DNA from: Rosa chinensis
Taxonomy: Eukaryota; Streptophyta; Magnoliopsida; Rosales; Rosaceae
NCBI RefSeq assembly: GCF_002994745.2
Contig: NC_037092.1
Coordinates: forward strand, 81,202,824-81,266,823
Direction of reading: 5' to 3'
DNA length: 64,000 nucleotides
In this document: in pieces, positions 1 to 13,553 of the stretch
How the letters are laid out: each line of letters begins with the position of its first letter
Numbering within the stretch: the first letter of the stretch is position 1
Position numbers and translations under genes: made by a program
The notes under the pieces: model-generated
Told to the model about the DNA's origin: nothing
Seen by the model: the letters and a program-made list of their open reading frames with translations, nothing else
Database searches by the model: none

Positions 1-1107
1 TTTGGAAAAATTTTATAATATGTTAACCAGTTAATGTATTTTCAACAAGAACTTTTTCTTAGTTAGCACATAAGTCATTAAAGTGATAAATATTACATGA
101 ATTAGAACATAGATAAAAAAATATTAAGATACTATAGTGTCTTACCCCGATTTGCATATATAATATAATTTACAAATACAATGAATATGCTTATATGCGT
201 ACACAAAGGAAGAAAGGGTTTGCTTTCTTCAATAGATAGCAGTGATGACTTCAATAGATAGCAGTGATGACTTCAATAGAAAGGGTTTGTCTCCTGCTGC
301 CGTGTAGTGGCGTTTGAAACCAAGCCTGAAGGACGGAGTTGATGGGTTTCTTAGGGAGTTTGTCGTTGAAGTGGTGGGGATCTCAGGAGCTAGTGAGGAG
401 GAAGGAACGTCTCTTATTTCTTTGTGGTAGGTGGGCGACGACCCTTCATCATTGTTACTGTTTTGTACTGTTGGGGTCTGCAAAGTTTGCGGGCGTCGGT
501 GTGTGTGCATCATTGGCGAGGGAACAAGGTCATCGGTGTTTGTAATTTTGTGCCTGAGGTTGTCAGGGTGGACCAGATTATTTTAGATAGAAGGAAACCT
601 TCTGTACAACAAGACGGTTGGAATGGCGGAGGGACGCGTCTGATCACTAGAGAAGTTTCTGGACGTTCATGGGGCAGGTTTGGGACAGATCATTTGGGCC
701 TGGGCCCGATCCGATCCATCTCTCTTATTTCTTGGGCCGGATCAGTTGTTAAGGAGGGGTTTGGGTTTTGGCTTGGGTCAATAAGCTTGTACTCTAAATC
801 CTTTTCATTGCTATTCTGATTTTTTTCACTTTTGAAAGCGACTATTTTGATGATGAAAGATCCACAGACCATAGTTGGTTCCATTCCTTTTTCATGGCTG
901 GGTCTGATAATTGGCTTCTAAATGCAACATCATGTACCATTAATCCATTATTATCAAATCTCTTCCTGGCCAACGGCCCAACAGAGCTGAGAACTTAACC
1001 ATATGAAAATCAGAAAGACCATCTTTGAGGAACTAGTCGTCGGTGGGTCTCTTCATATTGCATGTACTGATCTCTTTCACTCAAACTACGTACCGATCTC
1101 TTTAAAG
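1..1107. other. Unassigned flank, no gene recognised
   Basis: No convincing gene is seen. A 22-base unit (ttcaatagatagcagtgatg plus ac) is tandemly duplicated at about 230-275. Open frames between 339 and 819 are short and mutually overlapping. The G/W-rich translation around 640-790 vaguely recalls the ends of plant LINE open frames, but nothing firm supports that. The last 8 bases (1100-1107) are the left target duplication of the hAT element that follows. Confidence 0.5.
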
Positions 1108-3703
1108 TAGGGCTGGACTCGGGTCGGTTCTTCAATTTCAAGGACTGAACCCGGAACCGGAACCGACAACTGATTATCGGTTCGGGTTTGCTGTTTTTTG
1201 TATCAAGAACCGATATAGAACCGAACCGACCATGCTCCGGTCAGTTCCCCGGTTTTTTGGTTCCAAACTCAGATCAGTTCCATGATTGGTTTCTCAGATT
1301 TTCGGTTCAAAACTCAGATCGGTTCCAAACTCGGTTCCTCGGTTTTTCCATATAGAAACATTGCTTTTCAGCCGTTTCTAGTTTCTAGTTTTCCTGATTT
1401 CCATACATACATTTAAATGATTCAATATATCACAATCTATTCACTCATTCAAACTCAAAACAGTATCTACAATCTACATATTCAACAATCTACATATTCA
1501 ACAATCAACATCAACATAACAAATTAGCAATTTCCTGCAAACTTCCAAACTGTCAAAGCATGAAAGTGATAAAAGCATTAAACTATCAAACAATCAAAAC
1601 TCTCAAACTGTCAAACACAAACACTCAAGCACTTTCCAGCAATACAACTACAAACTCAAAGTCTGCAAACAGCAGAACTGCAATAATACACATTTCCATC
1701 AATACAACTACAAACTCAAAGTTTCACATGCATAAACTGCAAATCCAAAGTCTCACATGCAGCAAATAAAAATAAACAATAAACTGTCCAATTTGAACAA
1801 TGCAACTGCATCAATTTGCAGCAAACTAAAATACTGAAAGTCTGAAACTGAGCAATTCAAAGTCTCAAATTGAAACAAATAACCTAAAATTGAAATAGTC
1901 CATGAATATTTCATCAAGGTGCACAACTGCAAACATATTTCCAGCAAAGCTTCCTCTTCCTCAATGCAACAACCCAACAATGCTTCCAGCCTTCCATCAA
2001 TACTAAATCTACATAGAAAATTACAAATATGCAATTAATGGTATTAAGATAATTTTTTTTTAAAAAGAGAACTTCAAATGAAACTATGAAAGCAAAGATG
2101 AAGCTACACTAGCACCACACACACAGAGAATCAACTGAGTCCAATACAAATTCAAGAGATTTGAAGAAACCCACAACAGAAAAGTAAAAGTAAAAGATTC
2201 CTCCTTTAATTCCAAAGTCCAGATTTTTCAAATGAATTCAATTCAAGGCTTCAAGCAGAAGTATTGTATATTCGATTATTACCTCAGGCCAGCGCAAGCA
2301 AGGATGCAATAGTAAAGGAAAGTAAAACACTCTGAATTTAGACATAGTAAAACACTCTAAATGAACAACAGTTTATTATTTAACAATAATCATTAATCCA
2401 AGTAGTTCTGAATGCAGAAATGGAATACTAAAACATACAGATTGATCGATCAACAATATTCATGGATTTTGGAGCTTACCAGTTTCAATAGAAGTGCTCA
2501 AGGGAAGAAATCGCAGGCTGAAGTCGCTGAACTACACTCAATCACTCACTGCAGGACAGGATTCAAACGAAGAGGAAAAAGTAGTCAGATTTCACGGATC
2601 TATTATAAACGAAGAGGAAATTGCAGAGCGATGAGAGTAGAATGAGAAAAATGAAAGCTTACACAAATTGAAGGAGACTGAGAGAGTGAGACTTTGAGGG
2701 AGGTCGTCTCGCTCGTCTGGATTTTGATCTTCTATTACTCATATTCTCTTCTCCCAATCGAGATGAGGACGAGCAACAGGAATACACGCACATGGGAGGC
2801 TAGAGACACGCCGTGATTGTTTGGTGCGGCCAATCCTTATCCAGAGTTTTATTGGATCAGCGAAACCTATCGGATACCAAACCCTGCTCAACAATCCAAG
2901 CCTGAGGTATTAACGCTCTGTGTGTTTCTGTAATTCGGAGTTTTTGTTTCAGGGAAGAGTCGAAGAGAGTTTGAGGGATGGAGACTGAGAGAGGGAGAGT
3001 TTAAGGGAAGAGTTGAAGAGATAACATTTTAGGGTTTTGATTGAACAGATAGGAGATTATGAGATAAGATGGAAGGCTCTGATCGCATTTGGAAGGCTAA
3101 GTGTGTGCCTGATCACATGAGAAAGCACTATGCCAAAAAAAACTATCAAACGACACACATCAGACGACAGAAGGCTGATTTTTTGTCGTCTGAGTTTTTC
3201 AGACGACAGATAAATTAAATGTATTGTCTGAATACACAGAGAAACTATACTTGTTTCATTTTGAAAATATGATCAAATTCAGACAACACTTATATGTTAT
3301 TGTAAAGGATGAAAATATTTCATATCTAACCCTAGTAAAATTTTTGGAATTCCCTCCAACTACATCAAGTGCTTTCCCTCTCAAAGGTCCCAAACCCTAG
3401 CTCAGAAGTCAATGGGGTGATATTTAGACAACATTTTTAAGAAATTGTGTTGTCTGAATAATATGAGTTTGACTTTTCTTTTAAGTTTTTTTTACACAGC
3501 TGCAAAACACTTCATGTTCCCACACTCTGCAACCCTGTCTAAAACTAAGACTAAAACCAAAAACTCGAAAAACACTTCGTCCTCTTTCTGCTGTGCTTTC
3601 TTTGACTCCTCTAAGTCTTCTCTCTTCGCTCTCTTCTCATCTGAACTCAAAACCCAGACTTCGTCAGCCCTAGTTTTCTTCGACAATCACATAACAAATT
3701 CAT

Positions 3704-3982
3704 TGTGAAGACCTAAACTCTAAGAATATCACACACACACAACTTCTCTGGAGAAAATGTCTTATTCAATTCAATGCAATCATGGGCTTAAATAGCCATA
3801 CAAGAGTACTGGAATGGGAAATATAACAAACCACGTTTTACTCTCCTAGAAACGTGGCTTACTAGATAAAGACTGAATCAAACAAACTAGATGACCCTGT
3901 TGAATAGGACTTATTAACAGAAACAACAAACCAACCCTAGAATCGTGCTAACTTCCTCAGCAAGACTCTGAATACTTCAACA
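3704..3982 (-). repeat. 3' LTR of copia element (3704-8471)
   Basis: Begins tgtgaagacct and ends acttcaaca, with the TG...CA ends of LTRs. It matches the copy at 8190-8471 except for a 2-bp difference in a CA microsatellite, one missing A in a short A run, and one substitution (gataaag against gctaaag). Confidence 0.95.
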
Positions 3983-6900
3983 ATTTCCTCCCTTAAACTG
4001 CTTTGCAACCTGCAAACAGTTTATCTTCGGTACTTCGCAGACTCCAAGCTGCCTTCTAAGTTTCTCAAATGCCTCAAGCTTCAAAGCTTTAGTCATGATA
4101 TCAGCTGTCTGATTCTTAGTTGCACAATGAACAAGCTTAATAACTCCATCTCTAGTTAGATCACGAAGGAAGTGGTACCTCACATCTATATGCTTGCTCC
4201 TTCCATGTAGCACAGAATTCTTTGATAGTTTGATGGTAGAACTATTGTCACAGTACACTATTGTGCTCTCGCTTTGAGAATGACCAAGTACTTTGAGAAT
4301 CCTTCTCATCCAGACCCCTTGACATGCGCATGAAGCTGCTGCCACGAACTCAGCCTCGGTGGTAGACAAAGTCACAACTGGTTGTTTCTTTGATGACCAA
4401 GCTACAGCTCCATCTCCAAGTAAAAATGCATAACCCGAAGTACTCTTTCGGTCATCGAGATCACCTGCGTAGTCGCTATCCGTGTAGCCAATCAAATCTC
4501 CAGCTCCACCTCTTCTGTAAAATATCCCAAGCTCTAGTGTTCCTTTCACATACCGAAGCACCCTCTTAGCAGCTTGAAGATGAAGCTCAGTGGGATTTTC
4601 CATATATCTGCTAACTAAGCCAACAACAAACATTAAATCAGGCCTTGTTACCGTTAGGTACCTAAGGCTGCCGACTATCTGCTTGAAAGCAGTGGCGTTA
4701 ACTCTTACTCCCATCTCATCTTTCATCAGCTTCGACCCCGGCACAATAGGATTCTTAACTGAGTTACTTTTCAACATTCCAAATCTCTCAAGTACATCAG
4801 TTGCATACTTCTTCTGACTAATATAAATTCCCTCTTCATTCTGTAACACTTCAACTCCAAGAAAATATCTCATCCTCCCAAGATCCGTCATTTCGAATTC
4901 ATGCATCATGGACCTTTTAAAACTCTCAAACATCTCCACATTATTCCCAGTAAATATAAGGTCATCTACATATAGGCTAACCACAAGAATTCCATCCCTT
5001 GAATCAGACTTAATAAAAAGAGTATGTTCAGAAGAGCACCTTTCAAAACCTTCCCTCACAAAGTAGGACTCAATGCGACTGTACCACGCCCTTGGAGCTT
5101 GCTTGAGACCATATAAGGCCTTCTTCAATCGATACACTTTGTGCTCCTCTCCTTTCTTCTCAAATCCATGTGGCTGATCAACGAACACCTCTTCAAGCAA
5201 CTCTCCATGAAGGAAAGCACTCTTAACATCTAACTGGAAGATGCTCCAACCCTTATGTGCCGCAAGAGCAATTACTAATCTGATCGTGTCCCATCTCGCA
5301 ACCGGGGCAAACACTTCATTGTAGTCAATTCCCTATTTTTGTGCATATCCCTTCACCACAAGACGAGCTTTGTACTTGTCCACTGCCCCGAGCTCATTAA
5401 GTTTCGTTTTAAACACCCACTTGACTCCAATCTTCCTTGCACGAGCCGGCAACGTGGTCAGTTCCCACGTTTCATTTTTTTCTATAGCCTTCATTTCTTG
5501 ACTCATAGCTTCCTGCCACTTTTCACTCTTCACTGCTTCTTGAAATGAAATAGGATCGGCAGCAGCAAACAAAACAAGATTATTAGCTTCAGCTTCCTCC
5601 TCAGAAAGACCTAAGCCACCTCCGCTAACATAGTCTTCTAACCAGACCGGAGTTCTTCTCGTCCTCCCTTCATTGGTATCCGGGGCAGAAGCTCTCCTAA
5701 CCCAGGTGTTCTGCGATCAGGTTGCTCTCTAGGTGACGAGCTTGATGGTGTTTGAGCAGGTTCTGGTGATGATTGATCAATTTCTTCGATGTCTTCCTCC
5801 TCTCCCTCACCATTGTTACTTTCACCTTCTGTGGGCTCTTTCTCATCATCTCCCCATTCTAATAAATCACGTTCCACATCTTCCACGTTCATTCCCCAAT
5901 CCCAGCATTCATTCTCCTCAAAAACAACATCTCTACTCACCACAATACGCTTGGAAATAGGGTCGTACAATCTGTAAGCTTTAGACTCAGAACTTACCCC
6001 AAACAACACACAACGAACGCTCTTGTCATCCAGCTTCCTTCTCTTGATGTCCGGTACATGTGCATGTGCCACACACCCAAACACACGGAAATAATCCACT
6101 GCCGGCTTGTTACCGCTCCAAGACTCTTCCGGTGTTTTGTCTTTTACTGCCACAGTTGGACTTCTATTCATCACATGTGCACACCAGTTAACTGCCTCCG
6201 GCCAAAACAACTTGGGAACTTTCTTCTCTGACAACATACTTCGAACTGAGTTCATAATGGTCCTGTTCCTACGCTCAGCGACCCCGTTTTGCTGAGGCGT
6301 ATAAGCCACTGTTAACTGCCTGCTAATACCATTATTCTTACAGAAATTGTTAAACTCAGAAGAAGTAAATTCCCCTCCTCTATCTGTACGTAAGCATGCT
6401 ATAAGATCACCACTTTCTTTCTCAACAAGCTGTTTAAAAGATTTGAATACTCCGAATGCTTCTGATTTTTCACATAAATAATAAATCCAAACTTTCCGGC
6501 TAAAGTCATCAATGAAGCTAAGCAAGTACCTTTTACCACTGCTTGATATTGGTGTAATTGGACCACATATGTCGGCGTGAATCAACTGAAGCCTCTGCGA
6601 CGCCCTCCATGAACTTTTCTTTGGAATACTTTCTCGGTGCTGCTTTCCGATTAGGCAATGTGTGCACAACTTGATTGGGGTTTTAAGAGCAGGCATCCCT
6701 TTCACCATCTTCCTATATTGCAGAGTTCTCAAACTTTTGAAATTTAAATGCCCGAACCTGCAGTGCCAAAGGTGTGACACATCTTCTGTAACAGCTTGGA
6801 AGCAGGAAGAGGTACGAAGCTCTGGAGCTTTGTCAGGTACTACCAAAGCTAGCAATACAAACATCCGATTTAACGTCATCAGTGTTTGCATAATCAGTCC

Positions 6901-8094
6901 CCTTCTCGGATGATACAATCTGCATTCTCCTCCCTGAATCAAGATAGCGAGCCCTTTTTCCTGGAGTTGGCCAATACTAAGAAGATTGTTCTTGAGCTCT
7001 GGTATATAATACATCTCTGTTATCACTTGTGTAAGCCCTCCAATTTCCAGCCTTATATTGCCTTTGCCAGTGACTGCTAGCCTTGTATTGTCTCCGAGCT
7101 TAACTAGTTGTTGAAAGCTCTCATCCAGGTGTGAAAACCATTTTTTGTTTCCACACATGTGATTAGAGCACCCCGAATCCAGAAACCACACGTCCTCCCT
7201 CCTTGAGTTGTGCGACTCGACATGTGCCATCAATACCAGCTCTTCTTCCTCGTCTAACTCAGCATAATTGGCGTTCTTCTCCCAGCTAGGGCACTCATAT
7301 TGAAAGTGCCCTAGCCTGTGACACTTGTAGCACTCCACTATTGCTTTGTTAAACGGCTGCCTTCCTCTACCTCGTCCTCTTCCCCTGAAGGCTGCATGTC
7401 CTCTTCCTCTGCCACCAACTCTATCCTCAAAAGACACCTTTAATGCTTGTTCTTCACCACCACGATCATGACCTCTCATCCTTTGTTCGTGTACAAGAAG
7501 ACTCCCTTGCAGCTCATCAATAGTGAGTCGATCCAAGTCATTCGACTCCTCCACAGAACACACCACATAATCCCACTTTGAGGTCAATGATCGCAATATC
7601 TTTTCAATGATGACGACTTGGGTCAGAGTCTCACCATGCATCTTCATCTTGTTAGCTATCGACAGGGTGCGCGCAAAATAGGCATCAACCCCTTCTCCTT
7701 CCTTCATCTGCAAAACCTCGAACTCCCTTCGCAAAGCCTGCAATTGAGCCCTTCTCACTCTTGTAGACCCCTGGTATTTTTGCTTCATCGAATCCCAGAT
7801 TGCTTTGGCTGTGCTTCTGTCCAGGATTGTCTCCATAATTTCTCAATCAATTGCTTGAAAGAGAAAGTTCTTGATCTTTAAATCCTTGAGTTTTGCATCT
7901 TCTACTGCCTTGCGCTGTGCCTCAGTCGCAGCCGCTGCTCCTCCACGTGGCAACACCGGAAGTCCTTCCTCCACAAGAGTCCAGTACTCTTTCAACCTCA
8001 AGAAGTTTTCCATCATCATAGACCAATGGTCGTAGTGACCATCGAATCTAGGAATGCTGGCTTGAAGGAATTTGTCTTGAGATGAAGTTGACAT
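3977..8094 (-). pseudogene. copia gag-pol polyprotein, disrupted
   Basis: Reads from ATG at 8094 on the minus strand to a stop at 3977-3979, just inside the LTR. Segments are 8094-7843 (gag N-terminus), 7836-5638, 5572-5333 and 5314-3977. In order they show the gag domain, a CCHC zinc knuckle (CYKCHRLGHFQYEC), the protease motif LDSG (in WFLDSGCSNHM), GAG-pre-integrase, the integrase core with HADICGP, RTDRGGEF and TPQQNGVAERRNR, reverse transcriptase with the YVDD box (LYVDDLIF), and RNase H (GYTDSDYAGDLDDRKSTSGY). Breaks are a TGA at 7843-7845 in gag, a frameshift near 5640-5700 between integrase and reverse transcriptase, and a TAG near 5330 where the family normally has glutamate. Apart from these the protein is well conserved, which fits recent decay. 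Confidence 0.9.
3983..3995 (-). other. Polypurine tract of copia element
   Basis: On the minus strand the bases immediately before the 3' LTR are purine-rich (aagggaggaaat). This is the plus-strand DNA primer site expected next to a 3' LTR. Confidence 0.75.
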
Positions 8095-8174
8095 CCCAAA
8101 ACTCTATCTGAACCCCACGTCTCTCTTTTCCTCTCACTCTTCTTTCTCGTACCAAAATCAGGCCCCTGAGTGGG

Positions 8175-8186
8175 GCTCTGATACCA
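8175..8186 (-). other. Primer binding site of copia element
   Basis: On the minus strand, three bases after the 5' LTR, the sequence reads tggtatcagagc. This is the standard plant copia primer site complementary to the 3' end of initiator methionine tRNA. Confidence 0.85.
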
Positions 8187-8189
8187 AAT

Positions 8190-8471
8190 TGTGAAGACCT
8201 AAACTCTAAGAATATCACACACACACACAACTTCTCTGGAGAAAATGTCTTATTCAATTCAATGCAAATCATGGGCTTAAATAGCCATACAAGAGTACTG
8301 GAATGGGAAATATAACAAACCACGTTTTACTCTCCTAGAAACGTGGCTTACTAGCTAAAGACTGAATCAAACAAACTAGATGACCCTGTTGAATAGGACT
8401 TATTAACAGAAACAACAAACCAACCCTAGAATCGTGCTAACTTCCTCAGCAAGACTCTGAATACTTCAACA
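8190..8471 (-). repeat. 5' LTR of copia element (3704-8471)
   Basis: A 282-bp copy of the LTR at 3704-3982, followed on the genomic right by the duplicated target ttcat (8472-8476). Confidence 0.95.
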
Positions 8472-8476
8472 TTCAT

Positions 8477-11097
8477 CCCCATGTCAATCACTTTTTGAAA
8501 CAAACACAGAGAAACCCTCTCATGCGTTCTCTCGTGTTGGTATTTGAAGTGTCAATTTCATCAGTCTCTCTAAACCAACCAAACCTATTGTTTCACTATT
8601 GTTACTAAGCCATTCGATTCAGTATTATTTGATTTAGGGTTTCAATTGGATTTGTTTTGGGTTTTAGGGCTTTATCTGGAATTCAATTTGGGGATTTAAG
8701 GCACCGACATCACTGACCGTCTCACCGGAAACTCTTGCTCCAGCGGTGCCCGTTTCTCCAGCGGCTTGCCTATCCACAAATGGGTCGTCAGTAGTTCAAG
8801 CTATGCCCATCCGTTTCTCATTTACAAGAGGTTTGCTTAAATTTTGGTCATCTCCATTAAGAATAGCTACTTCGACGAACACCCTAACTTTCAATTGGTT
8901 ATATTCCCTCTCAATTTGAGTCGATTTGATTTGATCCCTCAGACATCGAATCGAGAGGTTCATTTACCAGAGGCTTGCTGAACTGGGTATTGTTTCTAAT
9001 CATGTCTAAAGAGATATATATGATTACATATCCTTGTTAGCTTACTGTCTATTTTTGTTTTCAATTGCCCTGAATATTTGATTTGTGGTTATTGTTTAGA
9101 ATTCTAAATTGTTACTTTTCTTGTATAAAGTTTGGATCTTTCTTATCTAGGCATGTAGCTGTAGTTGTGGCTGTTTGAATTTGTAAGCCTTTTCTTGTCT
9201 GCGTCTTTGAGTTTGATTATGATTCTGGTGTACAACTCTGAATTCTTGCATATCTCGATTAAAGATAGGTTTTTTGTTATCTGGGCATGTGGGTGTAGTT
9301 GTGGTTATTGCAAATTGTGTTAAAGTTCAGGGATTTTTACTTATTTAGAGTTTTATAAATTTGGATTCTCTTTGGCTTGACTGTAAAAATTATAAACAGG
9401 CTTGTTCTATTAAAAACTGGAGAGAACAGTTGCAGAATTAACAGGAAGGTCTTTTCCTCTTGTCTTTATTTCAATTTTCTTTCATTATTTCTTACTTTCA
9501 AGTCAAACTAATTTTTTTTGTGAATTTCACAATGCGGAAGTCTGACCATGAATTCATCAAGGCCAATGATTACTTTTACATGAAGGTGATTGTGATTCCT
9601 ATCTTGTTATATTTATGTCTATATAAAGTACAAGGATTTTGAAAATTTACCCCTAATTCACTAGTTATTTTGTATGGTGCTTAGTGCTTACTGTTACTAT
9701 AAAACAGATTGGTGCAATATCAATGTACTAGGGGCTCTCTTGGTATCTTGAACTTATAAAGTGGTAGAGTCTCATTCGAGAGCTCTTTAGACCTAAGCCG
9801 TGCTTACTGATAAATTCCATTATTGTAGCTGTATCATATCAGTTTGAGGAATGTACTCCATAATGAATTTGAGTTTTACATCGATTAAGTGTTTTTATGC
9901 AGCTATGTTTTGAATGAACTTAATCATCAAGACCCCACTCAGCACCACACTTTTCAGAAATTCTTTAGCACAAGCAACGCCCTTACATATACACGTGCAC
10001 ATTGCCCTCCTAGAGACTTATCAGTTCATTTAAAAAGATGGACTTTCATCTTTAGGTGTGATCAATGTCCTAGTTTTATGTAAAATATTTTTTAAGCAGT
10101 TGAAATGTTCTAAACATGCAAGGGAATGAATTATAGTTATGTGCATCGTGGTGAAGCTTGGGCTGCTAATAAATTTCGTAATATGTGGCCACAACTTAAG
10201 GAGATCATGATCGAGTAAGTGCACCTCTTCTAGTATAGAAAAAGGTTTAATTTTTATCTATCTCTATCTCTTGTTCGTGTTGTAACATATATTGTGAATT
10301 CTTCTTCTGTAGTTATGTTTGGCAACCGAATATAGCAGATTCCCTGTTCGAACTTTGTTATCATGCAGTGAGTTTACTGTTCCTCCTTTTAAACATGTCA
10401 TTTTGAATTTGTCAAGGCAAATATCATAAAGGTCAATTAGCGACTCCAGTGATTCAACTCTGAGGATTGCCGTTTTCTTCCTTCATCGAATTGCTATTTT
10501 TTACGCATACCTTTCTCATTTCCTAATTCAAACTGTGCCATTAATGTTAGAACTATTAATTATTTTAACGGTTGATTTAGCTTACATATTTTTAAGTGTG
10601 GATATGTTTGAATTTGGATTGCGAGTCTTAGTTTGTTGCAAATAGATAATGTAGTAGATAATATGCTTCTCTTATCTTTTTTTCATCAGTGCTTGGTAAT
10701 ATATATGTTTCTAATGCAGTATACTCACTGCCTAGACATCAGGATCAACAAACTCTAAAGTTAGAGGTTACACACAGATTTTGTGGGAAAGCAATTAAAA
10801 ACTATGAAGTAGGCTTCACACCAATACTCCTGTCACAGGAAAAGAACTCAGAATACTTTGATAATGTTTATTCATCATTCATCAAGATATGCCTAGCCAT
10901 TTGTCACTTGTACTAATTTATACTTGAGCAGATAGCTCATATTGGCATTAAACACTCGTTTATAGATAAGACTCTTAAGACTTCCCAAACCTGAAGCATA
11001 AAAGACTTGATAAAGGAAAATTTAAAACTCCAAAACTAAAACATAAATTTGAAAAGACACCAGACGTAAGAGACTTCTAGAATCAGATTCATTAATA
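8477..11097. other. CACTA interior, no transposase seen
   Basis: AT-rich interior of the CACTA element. Short protein-like stretches appear beside splice-like signals. One at about 10100-10218 is open in one frame and ends in gagtaagt-like sequence. I could not assign these to a known protein. They may be fragments of a captured host gene or chance. Confidence 0.3.
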
Positions 11098-11511
11098 GGG
11101 CTAAATACTAGTTACTACCCTGTGGTTTAGGTCCAAAATCAATTCAGTCTCTGAACTTCTAATTTCATCAAAAACACCCCTGCACTTTCAATTTTGATCT
11201 AAAAGGTCCAATTCGTTAATATTCTGTTATGAGTTCAAGTTATAGTTGGATTATTTGTTAAAAAACTATTTATTTTATAGTAGGACTCACTCCTAAATTG
11301 ACTATGCATGCCACCTCGACACCACATCATAAAACATAGGTCATATATGAGCCACGTTAACAAGTTAAATAACTTCAATTATTGGAAAACTAACAAATTG
11401 GACCTATTATATCAAAATTAAAAGTGCAGGGGTGTTTTTGATAAAATTAGAAGTTCAGGGACTGAATTGATTTTGGACCCAAAGTACAGGGTAGTAATCA
11501 GTATTTAGCCC
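11098..11511. mobile_element. MITE with about 110-bp terminal inverted repeats
   Basis: The left arm from gggctaaatactagttacta and the right arm, reverse-complemented, agree over roughly 110 bases with scattered substitutions. Internally there is no coding capacity. Long terminal inverted repeats suggest a Mutator-like MITE, but I do not see a clean 9-bp target duplication. Only a short taat repeat is shared (11093-11096 and 11513-11516). The superfamily is therefore open. Confidence 0.6.
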
Positions 11512-11512
11512 T

Positions 11513-13553
11513 TAATCTTTCCATCAAAAACTGCAGTAATTATCTTGAGTGTAATTAATCAAGCCATATGGAAAGGGAAGGATTAGGTGCTCTCTTATTC
11601 CACTTCTTTCACTCAGGAACCTTAAAAGGTTTGATTATGATGTCCTCGATCTATATTTATGATTCAAAAATCTACCTTAATTCTTTTATTCTGCCAAACA
11701 TGTTCATTATTGCAGATAGATAAGATGTAATTGCCTACATCATCGTGTTTGCTTTGTCTTGCCTAACAAATCATGAGAGGAAGAATTTGTTCCATTTGCC
11801 TATCGCCATTGAGTCCAACTAGTGACCTTCCAACTCAATATATGGCTAATGTGAGCTAAATGATCAGCAACACAACTTTGTTCTATAACCTGAGAGAATC
11901 ATAGTTTCTATTAATCAACTCCTTCCAGCAATTTATTAGACTATTTGATATCAGTAGGACTACAAAGTTATGGAGAAAGTGATTAATCAACTCCTTCAAT
12001 CAGACTTTCATGCTACTCTGGCATAGTCTGCATATTTTTGTAATGTCTACTCTAACAATTCGACATGTATATACAATCATTTTGTAATTCTTTTTATGAT
12101 GTCTAGGAGTGTTGAAGAAATTAAAAGAAGTCATCCTGAAGAAATTGAAAACTGCAATAGCATTCGAGGTACTGTCTTAATCTCTAGAATTCTTTTGGAA
12201 CCTCCTATATATGTCTATGACTTACAAAACAGAGTTTTCTCCAAATGGGATGTAGTATTAGATTAAGGAGTTAGCAGTTCCATCTTTTAATTTGCTCTAG
12301 TACACTTGCACTTTTATTGAGAGGATTGAATATTGATTATATATTATTTCCAGCAGAGAAGTGGTCTGATTGAGAATTATTGTGAAATATTTTGTATAGA
12401 CAACTATTAGAAATTATTTCCAGATTGCAAGCTTGTTGCATTGCTTTTGGTAGCTGGGTTGTGGTTTTGCACTTCGTGGTATTTTTGTTTCTTTTCGTAA
12501 GTATGATATCCTTAGCAAATTATCTTTTCCAGCTTTACTTTTTGTGCACACAGTTAGCTTTGTTAATTGAATGTCTATAGTTATAATGTAAACAAGTATC
12601 AATCCTTTTTCTGAGCATGAGGCAGTTGTAATGTGATCTTTGGTTCTGTACTAAGTTTCGCTCTTGAAATATGTCATCTTTGCTAAATGTATGTGTTTGT
12701 GTTGTCTGCAGATTGCAAGAATTATATGGAACAATGGTTGTCTTCTCTTCAAAACTTTGATGCCTCAATTAGCTGATATCTCTTGAGGATTATCCGTTTG
12801 AAGAATCAGAGCTGTTACATAATTGGCTAACTTAGTTGCTCTAGATTAGTATAGACATTGCTCTAGATAGTAGTTTTTTGCCTTATGAGTTTATTGAGAT
12901 GATGCTCATTAGGTTTATGTATGAAAGAATTATGGATGTATTTGTTGCCTGTAATGACAGATTCAATACAATATGTCATTTGTGTAGTTTCCAGATTACA
13001 TCTTAATAGAAATACAAATGTGACATTTGAAATACCATGCAACCACTAAATCAAAGCCACAAAATATGTTGTTGGAGCTACTTAAGAACAACAGAATTAA
13101 GGAAAAATCTATTGTTATTTTTCCACTCAAACAACAGAAAAATGAGGTCTGATAATAAAAACAAAGACAAAAATATATAAACTTTTGTTGACTCAAAACA
13201 AAAACAGCAACATATAATTGTATCTTGAATGAATGTACAACAACAAACAATTGTCTTGTATTGGTAGTTTAAATAACCGTTAAGTGTTATTAGAATATAA
13301 AACAAACAGCAGAAAACTGTTATTGTAAGTCTTTACAAACAACAGATATCTGTCGTCTAAATTCATCAAACACATGTCTTGGATTTAATCAGACAACAAA
13401 AAACTTGAAAACCTTCTGTCGTCTGAAAAATCAGACGACAGATTTCCTCTGTCGTCTAATACCCCCAAGAGACGGCACCGTACTAGACAACATAATTTTT
13501 TTTTCATCAGACGACAGATCTCCTCTGTTGTCTGATTGCTTTTCTGGCATAGT
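11513..13553. other. CACTA interior, exon-like segments only
   Basis: No long open frame. Exon-like stretches with flanking splice-like signals occur at about 12107-12168 (after tctag, before gtactg) and near 12713 (after ctgcag). These could be pieces of a captured gene. The zone 13340-13535 contains the right subterminal cagacgacag repeats. Confidence 0.3.

Larger units (their letters stand above)
3704..8471 (-). mobile_element. Young Ty1/copia LTR retrotransposon with broken coding region
   Basis: A complete LTR-internal-LTR structure on the minus strand. The 5' LTR is 8190-8471 and the 3' LTR 3704-3982. An exact 5-bp duplication ttcat sits at 3699-3703 and 8472-8476. The order gag, protease, integrase, reverse transcriptase, RNase H is that of Ty1/copia. 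The two LTRs differ by only one substitution plus two small indels in simple-sequence tracts, so insertion was recent. The coding region nevertheless carries two nonsense codons and at least one frameshift, so this copy cannot encode an intact polyprotein. Confidence 0.95.

Noticed and set aside
424..819. 131-codon plus-strand frame near the left edge
   Set aside because: No domain, overlaps other frames, and composition suggests a LINE end or chance. Not strong enough to call a gene.
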